A DNA stretch of 64,000 nucleotides. Origin: Bacteroidia bacterium. GTDB lineage: Bacteria; Bacteroidota; Bacteroidia; SpSt-205. The notes below the pieces were generated by a model that had not been told where the DNA came from, did not search any database, and saw only the letters and a list, made by a program, of their open reading frames with translations. Location: positions 1 through 64,000 of the forward strand of contig BPGW01000007.1 in the NCBI GenBank assembly GCA_026003235.1. Direction: 5' to 3'. The translations under genes and the position numbers were made by a program. Position 1 is the first letter of the stretch. Each line of letters begins with the position of its first letter. This document shows, piece by piece, positions 1-8,377 of this stretch.

Positions 1-397
1 GGAATTTACCTACATGTACCGCGACACGGGCACTTACCTCGTACGCCTGATCGTGATGGATGAGCGGGGCTGTGTGGATACGGCTTACCAGCGGGTGATC
101 GTATACGGCGACTTCAGTATGTACGTGCCCACGGCCTTCTCCCCCAATGGCGATGGCGTGAACGATGTCTTTTACCCCGGCGGCGTGTGGTTTGATGTGT
201 ACGACTTTCTCTTCCAGATTTACAACCGGTGGGGGGATCTCATCTGGGAGACTCGTGAGCGAGGCCATGCCTGGGATGGACGCGATGGGCGCACCGGCCA
301 GATCGTGCCAGAAGACGCCTACGTCTTCCGCATCCGAGGCCGAGACTTCAAAGGCAAGTACCATGAATATGTAGGAACCGTAACCGTCCTCAAATAA
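1..397 (+). CDS. T9SS cargo protein, C-terminal end (PKD + type B sorting domain), partial
   Basis: The reading frame is open from the left edge (first full codon at base 2), so the gene starts outside the window. The first 35 or so visible residues resemble the end of a PKD domain (GTYLVRLIVMDERGCVDTA). They are followed by a gliding-motility-associated C-terminal (CHU_C, type B) sorting domain: VPTAFSPNGDGVNDVF, then FQIYNRWGDLIWET, AWDGR and a final beta strand ending in TVTVLK. In Bacteroidota this domain targets proteins through the type IX secretion system to the cell surface. The catalytic or adhesive part is not visible. The next gene begins 7 bases downstream on the same strand and is also a predicted T9SS cargo. 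Confidence 0.9.
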   Translation, partial: EFTYMYRDTGTYLVRLIVMDERGCVDTAYQRVIVYGDFSMYVPTAFSPNGDGVNDVFYPGGVWFDVYDFLFQIYNRWGDLIWETRERGHAWDGRDGRTGQIVPEDAYVFRIRGRDFKGKYHEYVGTVTVLK

Positions 398-404
398 CCC
401 GCCT

Positions 405-2761
405 ATGCGCTACGCCTTTTTCCTTGGGCTTGCCTGGCTCCTGTATGGGCAATGCGGCACCTGCATCGGAAGCAACTGCCTCAACTCCTCCCAAACGGGC
501 CTCTGGACAAGCTGTAACACCTGGGAAGGGGGAAGTTTTTGTGGAGTATGGTCCTCCTTCCAGATGAATAGCCGCTACCCCATCATCAATACGGGCCATA
601 CCGTCACGATAGCGGGGTCCATCCCCTCAAACCTCCAGAACTGCCGCAGCATCTACATCCGCAGTGGGGGCACGCTCACGATCCAGACTCCCTACACCGG
701 CAATACCCTGGGCAGTTATGTCCTGGATGTCTGCGGTACGCTCAACATTAACCTCACCGGCACAGCGGATTTCTCAGAGTTTGAGCTGATTGTTCACAAT
801 GGAGGGGTCGTGAACATCAACTCTGGCACGCTGCGGGTGTATCGCATCGTGATTGAGAGCGGCGGCGTGATCAACCTGAACGGAGGGCGGCTTGAACGCG
901 AATGTCTCTCCTCGAGTCACACCAGGGCTTGACATCCAGGCAGGTGGGCTGCTAAATATCAACAGCGCGAGCGCCCAGCTGCAGGTGCACAGCTGCCTCG
1001 GAACCGCCTACACTCGGCTGAATGGCACAATAGACTGCAAAAATGCGTGTACGAGTACCTCTTACAGCAACTTCCAGCTTGGGAAAGTTTTCGTAAGCCC
1101 GGGCACTTCAACGGGCTTGATTCGGACCCAAACCGCTTATGTGCCGCTGGCGGACCTTACCCGAGCGGCAGACAACAACTTCTGGGGCTGGAATAGCGAC
1201 TACGGCGGCACCGTGGAATATTATGGAACCTCGGCTATTTCCCTGGCGCTGTATTCTCGCTACGAGTACTACACGCTGAAGGTGAGCTGCCCTCAGCTTT
1301 CCCTCTACACAACCACCGACGTAGTAGGAGAGCTGGCCCTGACGGGTGGCAAGCTGGCCCTGAACGGCAAAACGCTACGGATTCGCGGCACGATCCGGTA
1401 TGGCACCGGACACCATCTTATAGGGGATCCCAGCGCGCGCCTTGAGGTGGTGGGCAAACTCTCTTCTCCCATTTCCCCGGGGCTGACGACTTACCTCATC
1501 TCTTCGCAGGGCGTGTCGGGCATCAATTGCCGCAATCTGGCGCTGCGCTTCGGGGGGGCAGCAAGCGGGCAGAGCTTGAAAACCCTCTGGCTGTACCGAG
1601 AAGACGCTGTCGAGCTGCAAAGCCCCCTGGATATCTACGACACCCTTAACCTGGAAACAGGCATTTTGCGCACTTCCACAGCAAACCTCCTAACGGTTCT
1701 CAACACGAATCCTACGGCCGTGCTACACCACACCACGGGATGGTTTATGGTGTACTATGGGTTTGTTTCAGGGCCGCTGCGCCGCTACATCGGAAGCGGG
1801 GGCGGTTATGACTTTCCCTGTCGGGTATCCGAACCTCACCAGCTACTATGTAGGCTGGGACCCTTTGCGGCCGCAAGCCCTTCATCGGCGGCTGCGGCTG
1901 GAGATTCAGAGCCAGAGCGGCCTTAGCTGGATCCAAGTGGAGTTTGTGCCGCCGGTGGGTGATGTGTGTAGCGGTCAACTCAACATCACCGAAGCCGATG
2001 GGACGCCTCACCTACAGCTCCATCCAGAAGGGTATTGGCGTGTCTGGCCCAACACCCCGACCTACACCATAGCGTACGATGTGAAGGCCTACACGTGGGG
2101 CTTTGCGGCCCCTCCCCTGGCGGACAATCGGTACGCGGTCGTGAAACGCCCGGAGGGTTCTACGGCGTGCAGCGACTGGACTCGCGAATCCGGCACCTGG
2201 CCTCCCGCGGGCACCCTCGGCCGGGTGATCCAGACGAACGGGGCAGGCCAGGATACCAGTTATGCCCATCGCCTGGGATGGAATAGCTTGTCGGAGTTTG
2301 CGATAGGGATTACCGATGTGCCGCCTAAGCGCCCTAACCCTCCTGGTAGAAGCCCAGCGACTGCCCGAGGGATTTTACCACCTCACGACCCAGCCGCGGT
2401 TTAGAAGGAGGACGGTACACGCTCTGGGTAGAAGCGCCGGGCAAGCCGCCTTTGCGCACCGCTGAAAGCGCTACGGGCGAGTTCCGAGTGCCGCTACCTC
2501 CTCACCCGCTGCGTGTGCGGGTTAGCTGGGAAGGGCCAGCCGGCCAACGGGCGCAGAGTCCGGTGGTGACCTTGGCTGGGGACTCTTATCCTCGCTGGGA
2601 AAACGGCCAGCTGGAGGTAAGCGAAGGCAGCCTTTTGGGTGTGGAGCGCCGACGGGCGCCTGCACCAGCGCATAACGGGCCCTGCCGTCGTATCCCTGCC
2701 AGGGGGGCTATGGCTTCTGCAGAAAGACACCGGCGAAGTGTACCGAATCAGGGTGCCGTAG
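405..2761 (+). CDS. Secreted T9SS cargo protein, interrupted by five +1 frame shifts
   Basis: The protein starts with a signal peptide (MRYAFFLGLAWLLYG). It continues with a beta-rich, Asn/Gly/Thr-rich body (strand repeats such as GGVINLNGGRL and GGLLNINSASAQL) and ends with a type A-like sorting domain (VWSADGRLHQ...LPGGLWLLQ...YRIRVP). The reading frame changes five times, near 892, 1818, 2335, 2402 and 2635. Each change is repaired by removing one base, and the protein text stays sensible across every joint. The cumulative shift is therefore always in the same direction. Either the gene is decaying or the sequence carries insertion errors. It converges with, and overlaps by 14 bases, the minus-strand gene that ends at 2748. 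No enzymatic domain was recognised. Confidence 0.7.
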
Positions 2762-3692
2762 TTCGGGCCGTGGAAGGAAACGGCCGGAAAGCGCCATACA
2801 GCAGGCCTACCGCTCCCAGGCCTATGACAAGGAGGGTTTGGAGGGCGTGCGCGGCGAGCACAGTCAGCAGGGCGGACTCTTTTTCCCAGCCAAGGGTCAG
2901 CAGAAGCCCCAAGCCGATGACATGGAAAGTACCGATACCGCCCGGCACAGGCAGCGCCATAGCTACCCCCGAACCCACAAGCAGCACCCAGGCGCTCCAA
3001 GCCAGAAAAACGCTTTCCTTGGGGGAGAAGGCTTCCATGACCCCATAGATAGCTGCCCAATAGCCTGCCCATATCAGCAGGGAAAGGGCCGCCGTGAGCA
3101 GGTAAGGCCGCGCCCGCAAGACCCCCAGCAAACCCTGCATAAGCTGGCTCACCAGCCGGTGGGCATAGCGCCGTAGCCCATACAGAGCTATCCCGACCAA
3201 GAATAGGCCCCCGAGCAGCGCGCCCCCTATCCAGGGTAAATAAGGACGCAGCCCCAACGCATCTATCCAGCCAAGCCCCTCAACGGCTACGACGGTGAGA
3301 GAGAGCAGGCCCAGCAGGAGAAGGTCTATAAGCCGTTCGGCTACGACGCTGCCCAGGGAGACAGCTACGGGCACCCTGGCCCAGCGCCAGAGGAGGGTAC
3401 AGCGGAGCACTTCTCCCACGCGGGGCAGGGCTGTGTTAGCGAGGTAGCCCGCCATAAGGCCCCAGAAGGCGGGCGCGAGAGGGGCGGCTTGTCCGCTGCC
3501 GCGCAGCATCAGCACCCAGCGCCAAGCCCGAAGAAGATGCGCGCCCATCATGGCAAGGCCCCCTAGCACGACCCAAGACCACCGAGCTCGCACCTGAAGG
3601 AGCTCACCCCAAGAAAAGTCTCTCAGCACCCACCCCAGCAGAGCCCCCCCCACAAGAAGCCCTACCAGACCCTCTACCAACCGTCGTTTCAC
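2748..3692 (-). CDS. Lysylphosphatidylglycerol synthase-type (UPF0104) membrane protein
   Basis: About 314 residues with roughly eight hydrophobic segments, typical of the LPG_synthase_TM / UPF0104 family. Conserved features include the early arginine-rich HLLRAWRW and the stretch LANTALPRVGEVLRC, followed by VVAERLIDLL. The family includes the flippase part of MprF and many stand-alone proteins of unknown substrate. No C-terminal aminoacyl-transferase domain is present, so lipid transport or an unknown membrane role is more likely than lysine transfer. The chosen GTG start at 3692 overlaps the stop codon of panD as GTGA, which suggests translational coupling. A longer in-frame reading upstream of that start lies inside panD and is not needed. 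Confidence 0.8.
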   Translation of the reverse strand: MKRRLVEGLVGLLVGGALLGWVLRDFSWGELLQVRARWSWVVLGGLAMMGAHLLRAWRWVLMLRGSGQAAPLAPAFWGLMAGYLANTALPRVGEVLRCTLLWRWARVPVAVSLGSVVAERLIDLLLLGLLSLTVVAVEGLGWIDALGLRPYLPWIGGALLGGLFLVGIALYGLRRYAHRLVSQLMQGLLGVLRARPYLLTAALSLLIWAGYWAAIYGVMEAFSPKESVFLAWSAWVLLVGSGVAMALPVPGGIGTFHVIGLGLLLTLGWEKESALLTVLAAHALQTLLVIGLGAVGLLYGAFRPFPSTARTTAP

Positions 3693-4021
3693 AAGCGATT
3701 CCCTTCTCGGGGAAAGACGATACGGGGCTGGTAGCGTCGGGCTTCTTCCTCGCTCATCCAAGCGTAAGCCAAGACAATCACCAGGTCCCCTACCAGGCCC
3801 GTACGAGCTGCTGGCCCATTGAGCCCCACAATCCCACTGCCTCGCGGCCCTTCAATCACATAAGTTTCTATACGACTACCGTTGTTGACATTCAGCACAT
3901 GGATTTTCTCAAAAGGCAGAAGCCCTGCCGCATCCATGAGGTCCCGATCCAGCGTCAGACTCCCTATGTAGTCAATATCCACCTGCGTGATGCGCACGCG
4001 ATGGATTTTGGACTTGAGCAC
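3689..4021 (-). CDS. panD: Aspartate 1-decarboxylase
   Basis: Pyruvoyl-dependent enzyme that makes beta-alanine from L-aspartate for pantothenate and CoA synthesis. The 110-residue product begins LKSKIHRVRITQVD and contains IDYIGSLTLD, where the Gly-Ser bond is the family's self-cleavage site. It also carries NVNNGSRIETYVI and GPAARTGLVGDLVIVLAYA. Length is slightly below the usual 115-130. The GTG at 4021 is preferred because family members start at this point; codons upstream (GTG and TTG alternatives up to 4039) would add only a few Val/Cys-rich residues. The stop codon overlaps the start of the next gene on the same strand. Confidence 0.93.
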   Translation of the reverse strand: MLKSKIHRVRITQVDIDYIGSLTLDRDLMDAAGLLPFEKIHVLNVNNGSRIETYVIEGPRGSGIVGLNGPAARTGLVGDLVIVLAYAWMSEEEARRYQPRIVFPREGNRL

Positions 4022-4063
4022 GCACACCCACACACACAAAGGTAGGGAGAATTCTGGCGTGCC

Positions 4064-4366
4064 TCACCCCACCCGTAGCCCCACCACCGTCACATCGTCC
4101 ACTTGGGGCGCTTCGCTGGGCCAAGCCTCAAAATACCCTGCCAGCCGTTCCCGCTGCACCGGGTAAAGGTTCCTTATGCGGTTCTTTTATTCACTCCCGT
4201 AGGTGCTTCTTACCGAGCCTTTTGCCTGAAGGGCCCCCAAATTGCTCCGCGAAAAATACAGCTGGGTCCCCACCTTCAGCGTCAAAGCCTGACCCCTAAC
4301 CAACAAAAATAAGCTCTCTTTCCCATACCCCTGCCAGGTGTGGCCCGCCCACAAGGAGAGGGGGGG
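4064..4366 (-). pseudogene. Decayed C-terminal remnant of a SpoIIE/PP2C-type phosphatase
   Basis: Three pieces in different frames line up with the end of a Bacteroidota SpoIIE-type serine phosphatase. They are a strand ending LKVGTQLYF, then AEQFGGPSGKRLGKKHLRE in a second frame, then YPVQRERLAGYFEAWP followed by APQVDDVTVVGLRVG back in the first frame. An in-frame TAA lies at 4187-4189, and the usual DG metal-binding residues before AEQFGG are missing. The N-terminal domains are absent: upstream sequence is the promoter and coding region of the protoglobin gene. Both deletions and stop codons are present, so this is real decay rather than a single sequencing error. It fills most of the gap between panD and protoglobin. 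Confidence 0.65.
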
Positions 4367-4394
4367 CAATTGATTTTGCAAACAAACTTTTTTG

Positions 4395-4402
4395 TACCTT
4401 TG
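4395..4402 (+). promoter_or_regulatory. -7 promoter box TACCTTTG for protoglobin
   Basis: Matches the Bacteroidota TAnnTTTG element. It is preceded by an A/T-rich run with TTG and TTTTTTTG at a plausible -33 distance. The box ends 17 bases before the ATG at 4420, leaving a short leader of roughly a dozen bases. Confidence 0.65.
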
Positions 4403-4419
4403 CCCCAAACCCAACGCCT

Positions 4420-4995
4420 ATGACGATCGCAGGCTACAAGTACGGAGAGGTGCCGGCTTCGCCGGTCAGCGTGCAAGACCTGGAGCTGCTAAAGAAGACG
4501 CTTCTCTGGACCGAAGAAGACGACCGCTACCTGAAAAGGGCGGCCGAAGTGCTGCGCGACCAAGTGGAAGAGGTATTAGACCTGTGGTATGGCTATGTAG
4601 GGAGCCATCCCCACTTGGTACACTACTTTACCCACCGCCAGACAGGGGAACCCATTGGAGAGTATTTGCAGCGGGTTCGGGCGCGGTTTGGGCAGTGGAT
4701 TTTGGACCTGTGCGAAAAACCCAAAGACGCCACTTGGCTGGCGTACCAAGAAGAGATCGGCCGCCGACACAGCGACAAAAAGAACCAGACCGACGGCGTG
4801 GAGTCGGTGCCCTTTGTCCACTTCCGGTACATGGTGGCCTTCATTTACCCCATCACCGCTACTATCCGCCCCTTCCTGGCTAAAAAAGGCCACCCTGCCG
4901 AAGAGGTGGAAAAAATGCACCAGGCCTGGTTTAAAGCGGTAACCCTGACGGTGGTGCTATGGTGCCGGCCCTACGTCAAGGAAGGGCTCTTTTAA
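4420..4995 (+). CDS. Protoglobin (single-domain haem protein)
   Basis: A 191-residue protein that covers the full length of the archaeal protoglobins, with no extra signalling domain. Recognisable blocks are IAGYKYGE near the start, the distal pair W56-Y57 in DLWYGYVGSHPHL, EIGRRH with the expected proximal haem-ligand histidine at about 117, VESVPFVHFRYMVAFIYPIT, and KKGHPAEEVEKMHQAW. Protoglobins bind O2, CO and NO in a buried haem pocket, and their physiological role is not settled. It has its own promoter box at 4395. A DUF2024 gene follows 44 bases after the stop. Bacterial stand-alone protoglobins are less common than globin-coupled sensors, so transfer from archaea or thermophiles is possible but not shown. 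Confidence 0.92.
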   Translation: MTIAGYKYGEVPASPVSVQDLELLKKTLLWTEEDDRYLKRAAEVLRDQVEEVLDLWYGYVGSHPHLVHYFTHRQTGEPIGEYLQRVRARFGQWILDLCEKPKDATWLAYQEEIGRRHSDKKNQTDGVESVPFVHFRYMVAFIYPITATIRPFLAKKGHPAEEVEKMHQAWFKAVTLTVVLWCRPYVKEGLF

Positions 4996-5039
4996 CCGGC
5001 GCCGTCTTACTTGCCGGTAGCCTCTTTGCCCAAAAGCGT

Positions 5040-5303
5040 ATGGAAGTAGCGGTGTGGGACACTTACGTCCGCCGCAAGGACGGGCGGATCATGCACTTTG
5101 ACATCATCGTGCCGGCAGAGGTGAAGGATACGGCACAGATTTTTGCCTATGGACGCGCCTACCTCCAAACCAAGGGGGAAGGGGAGCAGCCGCTGGATAG
5201 CCGGCACTGCCGCTTCTGTCACCTTGAGCGGGCACGGCCCGAATGGGAAAAAGCCATCCGCGAGAAAGGCTACGCCATCTTCGGGATGGAGAACTGCGAC
5301 TAA
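5040..5303 (+). CDS. DUF2024 family protein
   Basis: An 87-residue protein that matches the DUF2024 family: it opens MEVAVWDTYVRRKDG, continues IMHFDIIVP and AYGRAYL, and has the cysteine pair CRFCHLE followed by GYAIFGMENCD. Function is unknown. The family is a small alpha/beta protein, and the Cys-x2-Cys plus His could hold a metal or be redox active (inference). The ATG at 5040 is chosen because family members begin there. The same frame is open back to 4959 and would add a hydrophobic, signal-peptide-like stretch (LLTGAVLLAGSLFAQ), so an exported form starting inside the protoglobin gene cannot be excluded. It probably shares a transcript with protoglobin. Confidence 0.85.
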   Translation: MEVAVWDTYVRRKDGRIMHFDIIVPAEVKDTAQIFAYGRAYLQTKGEGEQPLDSRHCRFCHLERARPEWEKAIREKGYAIFGMENCD

Positions 5304-5327
5304 GGGGAGGTAAAGAGGGGGGCAGCG

Positions 5328-5335
5328 TACTTTTG
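5328..5335 (+). promoter_or_regulatory. -7 promoter box TACTTTTG for heptose kinase
   Basis: Matches TAnnTTTG and ends only four bases (TGGG) before the ATG at 5340. Transcription should start at or next to the start codon, giving a leaderless message. Confidence 0.75.
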
Positions 5336-5339
5336 TGGG

Positions 5340-6329
5340 ATGGATTTTTCGGGGCTGTGGATAGTGGTGGTAGGCGATGTGATGCTGGACCGGTACCTGT
5401 ATGGGCATGTCTCGCGCATTTCCCCGGAAGCGCCGGTTCCCATCTTGGAGCTGGAGGCTGAAGAAAACCGATTGGGAGGGGCCGCCAATGTGGCGCTCAA
5501 CCTGCGCAGTCTGGGGGTGCGCACCAGCCTATGCGGCATTGTAGGACAGGATCCGGCCAGCGAACTTCTGGTGAGCCAGGCCGAACAAGCCGGCATAGAC
5601 ACCTACGGCCTGGTGATGGATCCAGAGCGGCCCACCACGACGAAGATTCGGCTTATTGCCCAGAAGCATCATCTGCTGCGGGTAGATCGGGAGAAACGAG
5701 CCCCCCTCCCCCCTCCCCTGGCGGAGACGCTGCTCCTGAAAGTGCGCACCCTCCTGACCCAGCGGCCCCACGCCCTCATTTTGGAAGACTACGACAAAGG
5801 CGCCCTTAGCCCGTTCCTCATCCGCGCCCTCATAGAAACAGCGCAAAGCCAAGGCATCCCTACCTTGGTAGACCCCAAAAAAGAGCACTTCTGGGCCTAC
5901 GAAGGGGCTACCATCTTCAAGCCTAACTTGCGAGAACTAAGCGAAGCCCTACACCGGCCTTTGCAGGGGGCTTCCTTTGCCGAGCTGGAAGAGGCCATCC
6001 TGGAACTGCGGCGGCGCATGCCCCATACCTACACCGTACTCACCTTGAGCGAACGGGGCATCCTGGCCTACGGCGAAGCCGAGGGCTTTGTGCATGTGCC
6101 CGCTCACTACCGAAACATCGTGGATGTATCGGGAGCCGGGGACACGGTGGTGAGTGTGCTGGCTGTGGGCTCAGCGCTGAAGCTGCCCCTTCCGAAGGCG
6201 GTCGCCCTGGCCAATTTGGCTGGCGGGCTCGTGTGCGAGTATGTGGGGGTGGTGCCTGTGCCACGGGATCGCTGGCTGGAACAGGCGTATGCGTTAGGCC
6301 TGCTTGAGAAGTCCCAGGAGCTGGGATAG
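5340..6329 (+). CDS. rfaE1: D-glycero-beta-D-manno-heptose-7-phosphate kinase (PfkB family)
   Basis: A 329-residue ribokinase/PfkB-fold protein equivalent to the kinase half of HldE. It has the start VVVGDVMLDRYLYGHV, the pocket RISPEAPVPILE, the glycine motif LGGAANVALNL, and DPKK before FKPNLRE. The C-terminal PfkB signature is DVSGAGDTVVSVLAV, whose aspartate is the catalytic base. The adenylyltransferase half is absent, as in organisms with split hldA/hldC genes. It phosphorylates heptose-7-phosphate at O1 on the way to ADP-heptose for the LPS core, which fits kdsA and kdsB in the same window. It overlaps the convergent oxoamine synthase gene by 36 bases at its 3' end. Confidence 0.88.
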   Translation: MDFSGLWIVVVGDVMLDRYLYGHVSRISPEAPVPILELEAEENRLGGAANVALNLRSLGVRTSLCGIVGQDPASELLVSQAEQAGIDTYGLVMDPERPTTTKIRLIAQKHHLLRVDREKRAPLPPPLAETLLLKVRTLLTQRPHALILEDYDKGALSPFLIRALIETAQSQGIPTLVDPKKEHFWAYEGATIFKPNLRELSEALHRPLQGASFAELEEAILELRRRMPHTYTVLTLSERGILAYGEAEGFVHVPAHYRNIVDVSGAGDTVVSVLAVGSALKLPLPKAVALANLAGGLVCEYVGVVPVPRDRWLEQAYALGLLEKSQELG

Positions 6330-7346
6330 TTCCTCTTCGGTGTTGTGGGCATGGAGGCTAAGCCGGTAGGCGGGTTGAGCCACGGTAGGCGGCGTAAGGA
6401 GCTTGAGAGGGAGGGCAGCTGCCCCCGCCGGCAAGAGGGCAATCGGTCCTTCCAGCCCTTCATACGGATAGCCGCGTTGCCTGAGGAGGGTGCGAGCTTT
6501 TAAGATGAGGGACTGGAGGCGATGACGCCGAGGTTCCCATGCGTCTGAGCGGCGCAGCACCTGCGCCACCCCCCAGGCTACCACAGGAGGCAGGGCCGTG
6601 GTGTAAATGCCCGCAAACCCCCGCCGGCGAAGGTACTCTATGAGCCACGTGGGACCTACCCAAGCAGCCCCCGCTAAGCCCACCGCCTTACCGAACGTAA
6701 AGAGACGCGCTAAGGGTGAAAACCTCGCACCCCAAGAAATCCCACCCGGCAGGATGAGGGTTGTGTGCGCCTCATCTATCACCAGGGCCGGCTCGTAGCG
6801 GGCACACAAGTGTTGTAAGGCGGCTGCATCAGGCATAGTACCCCGCATGGAGTAGAGCGATTCGACCACCAGGAAGACGGTGCCTTTGGCTTGGCGAAGG
6901 CGCTTTTCTGCCTCTTCCCAGTCGTTGTGGGGAAAGCCCCACGCTGTGGCCCCACTGAGCCGCAGCCCCTGCCGAATAGAAGCATGCACTTCCCGGTCAA
7001 AAAGGACGGTATCGCCTCGTTGAGGCACGGTAGCCCAAAAGGCCAAGTTAGCGGTGAGGCCGCTCGGGAAAAAAAGGGCAGCTTCGCCGGGATGAGCATA
7101 GAGGGCTTGGACAGCTTCTTCGGCGGCCTGGAAAGCCGGATGGTCACCCCCCAGGTACCGCGAAGCGGTGGCTCCACGCCAAAGAACGCGAGGAGCCTCT
7201 TGAAGAATCTCGGTGATCACCCCATCGTGCACCAGGCCTAAGTAGTCGTTGGAGGTGAAGTCGGGCTTTCCTTCGGGCAGGGGCCAGAAAGGCCGAGGGG
7301 GATGGGCTTCAAGCCAGGCTTGGATACGCGCTTGGAGCGGCTTCAT
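6294..7346 (-). CDS. Alpha-oxoamine synthase (8-amino-7-oxononanoate synthase-like)
   Basis: A 350-residue PLP enzyme of the BioF / serine palmitoyltransferase / CapB group. It shows FTSNDYLGL, the loop RYLGGDHPAF, LFFPSGLTANLA, DEAHT (pyridine-nitrogen aspartate and following His) and FTFGKAVGLAGA with the Schiff-base lysine. These enzymes condense an amino acid with an acyl thioester. The short length fits BioF better than serine palmitoyltransferase, but the substrate cannot be fixed by sight. Its start overlaps the stop of a ketoacyl synthase gene (ATGA), and no other bio gene is nearby. Alternatives are a biotin enzyme or a sphingolipid- or capnine-type base-forming enzyme. Confidence 0.82.
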   Translation of the reverse strand: MKPLQARIQAWLEAHPPRPFWPLPEGKPDFTSNDYLGLVHDGVITEILQEAPRVLWRGATASRYLGGDHPAFQAAEEAVQALYAHPGEAALFFPSGLTANLAFWATVPQRGDTVLFDREVHASIRQGLRLSGATAWGFPHNDWEEAEKRLRQAKGTVFLVVESLYSMRGTMPDAAALQHLCARYEPALVIDEAHTTLILPGGISWGARFSPLARLFTFGKAVGLAGAAWVGPTWLIEYLRRRGFAGIYTTALPPVVAWGVAQVLRRSDAWEPRRHRLQSLILKARTLLRQRGYPYEGLEGPIALLPAGAAALPLKLLTPPTVAQPAYRLSLHAHNTEEELSQLLGLLKQA

Positions 7347-8377
7347 ACCCGACGAATCCGAACCGCTCCCATGGCGCCCCCGAATCCCAAGGCTATTACC
7401 ACGGCTTCCTTGCGGCGTGGGGGAGGCTCCGAAGGCCAGAAAGGCTTGTAGTCCAGCTGGGGCCAGGGCCCTCCTTCAAGCAGGTAAGTGGCCCACCGCA
7501 ACGCCACCAGCGGCGCAGCACCAAGGCTATGGCCTACTTGGCTCTTGATAGAGAGCGCTGGAAGGGGACCCCAGACGGCCCGCACAGCTTCCCATTCGGT
7601 GGCGTCCCCCTGGCGGGTGCCCGGCGCATGCAACAGCACAAAGTCAGGGGGCTCTTCCCCCAGCTGAGCCAGGAGCCGCTGAAGGGGCTTCTGCGCTACA
7701 GCGGTATAGGCCTGGCCTGCCTCCGGCCGGGCCGTGCCCGTAACCCCGTGCGTGATCTCAAAAGGAGCAGGAAGCGGCCCCACGATACCGACCGCGATAG
7801 CTTCGCCGAGGGCGAGGGTATTTTGGCCCGTGCCCGGCAGGCTATAAGGAAAAACCGTACGCGAAGAGTAAATACGCAAAGCCGCCATCGCTTCCACAAA
7901 GAAAGGCGCGAGGGGGGTCTCCACCGCACCAAAGAGCACCTTCTCGGTGGGGTGGAGCTGATGCCAGAGCAAGGCCGACTGAAGGGCGTAGAGGCCGCTC
8001 ACGCAGGTTTGGCTGACGCTCCAGGCGGGACCTTCGCAGCCTACGCGGTGAGCCACCCAGGTGGCCAAGGTGCCTAAGGTGGTCTCTGGCGAAAAAGTGG
8101 GAGAGACCCGCTTTTGGGCTTTCCAGGTCTCGTAACCCTCCAGGAAGGGCTGCAAGCTTCCGCGGGCCGAGGCCATGACGACTGCGGTGGGCTGATGGGC
8201 AGCTACGGCTTGTCCCCACTTTTGCCAGAAGGCCTCCAAGAGAGCCTGCGTGCCCGATCCCTGCTGGTGGACCTGCAGACGATACACAGGCCGCGCCCCA
8301 AGAAACGCCCACTGCCCCCCTTCCCACGGCGAAGGAAGCGATTCCAGAAAGTGGAGGCCAGCAGCCCACCTCGTCAT
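7343..8377 (-). CDS. Beta-ketoacyl-ACP synthase-like protein
   Basis: A 344-residue thiolase-fold protein, shorter than FabF/FabB (about 410). The expected triad is visible: nucleophile cysteine in SVSQTCVSGLYAL, first histidine in LLHAPGTRQGD (usually HGTGT), and second histidine in SIKSQVGHSLGAA. It ends with the glycine-rich FGFGGAMGAVRI-type loop common to ketosynthases (here ALGFGGAMGAVRI). The gene overlaps kdsA upstream and the oxoamine synthase downstream, both as ATGA, so the three are probably translated together. I infer that it may elongate or prime the acyl chain used by the oxoamine synthase. An unrelated fatty-acid or aryl-polyene-type role is the alternative. Confidence 0.75.
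   Translation of the reverse strand: MTRWAAGLHFLESLPSPWEGGQWAFLGARPVYRLQVHQQGSGTQALLEAFWQKWGQAVAAHQPTAVVMASARGSLQPFLEGYETWKAQKRVSPTFSPETTLGTLATWVAHRVGCEGPAWSVSQTCVSGLYALQSALLWHQLHPTEKVLFGAVETPLAPFFVEAMAALRIYSSRTVFPYSLPGTGQNTLALGEAIAVGIVGPLPAPFEITHGVTGTARPEAGQAYTAVAQKPLQRLLAQLGEEPPDFVLLHAPGTRQGDATEWEAVRAVWGPLPALSIKSQVGHSLGAAPLVALRWATYLLEGGPWPQLDYKPFWPSEPPPRRKEAVVIALGFGGAMGAVRIRRV

Noticed and set aside
405-2761. Programmed +1 frameshifting as the explanation for the shifted genes
   Set aside because: No shared slippery sequence or stimulatory hairpin was seen, one site shifts the other way, and a tRNA in the same window also has an extra base; sequence error or decay is simpler.
4103-4312. 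Plus-strand 69-codon open frame between panD and protoglobin
   Set aside because: It overlaps the phosphatase remnant on the other strand and shows no start signal or family match.
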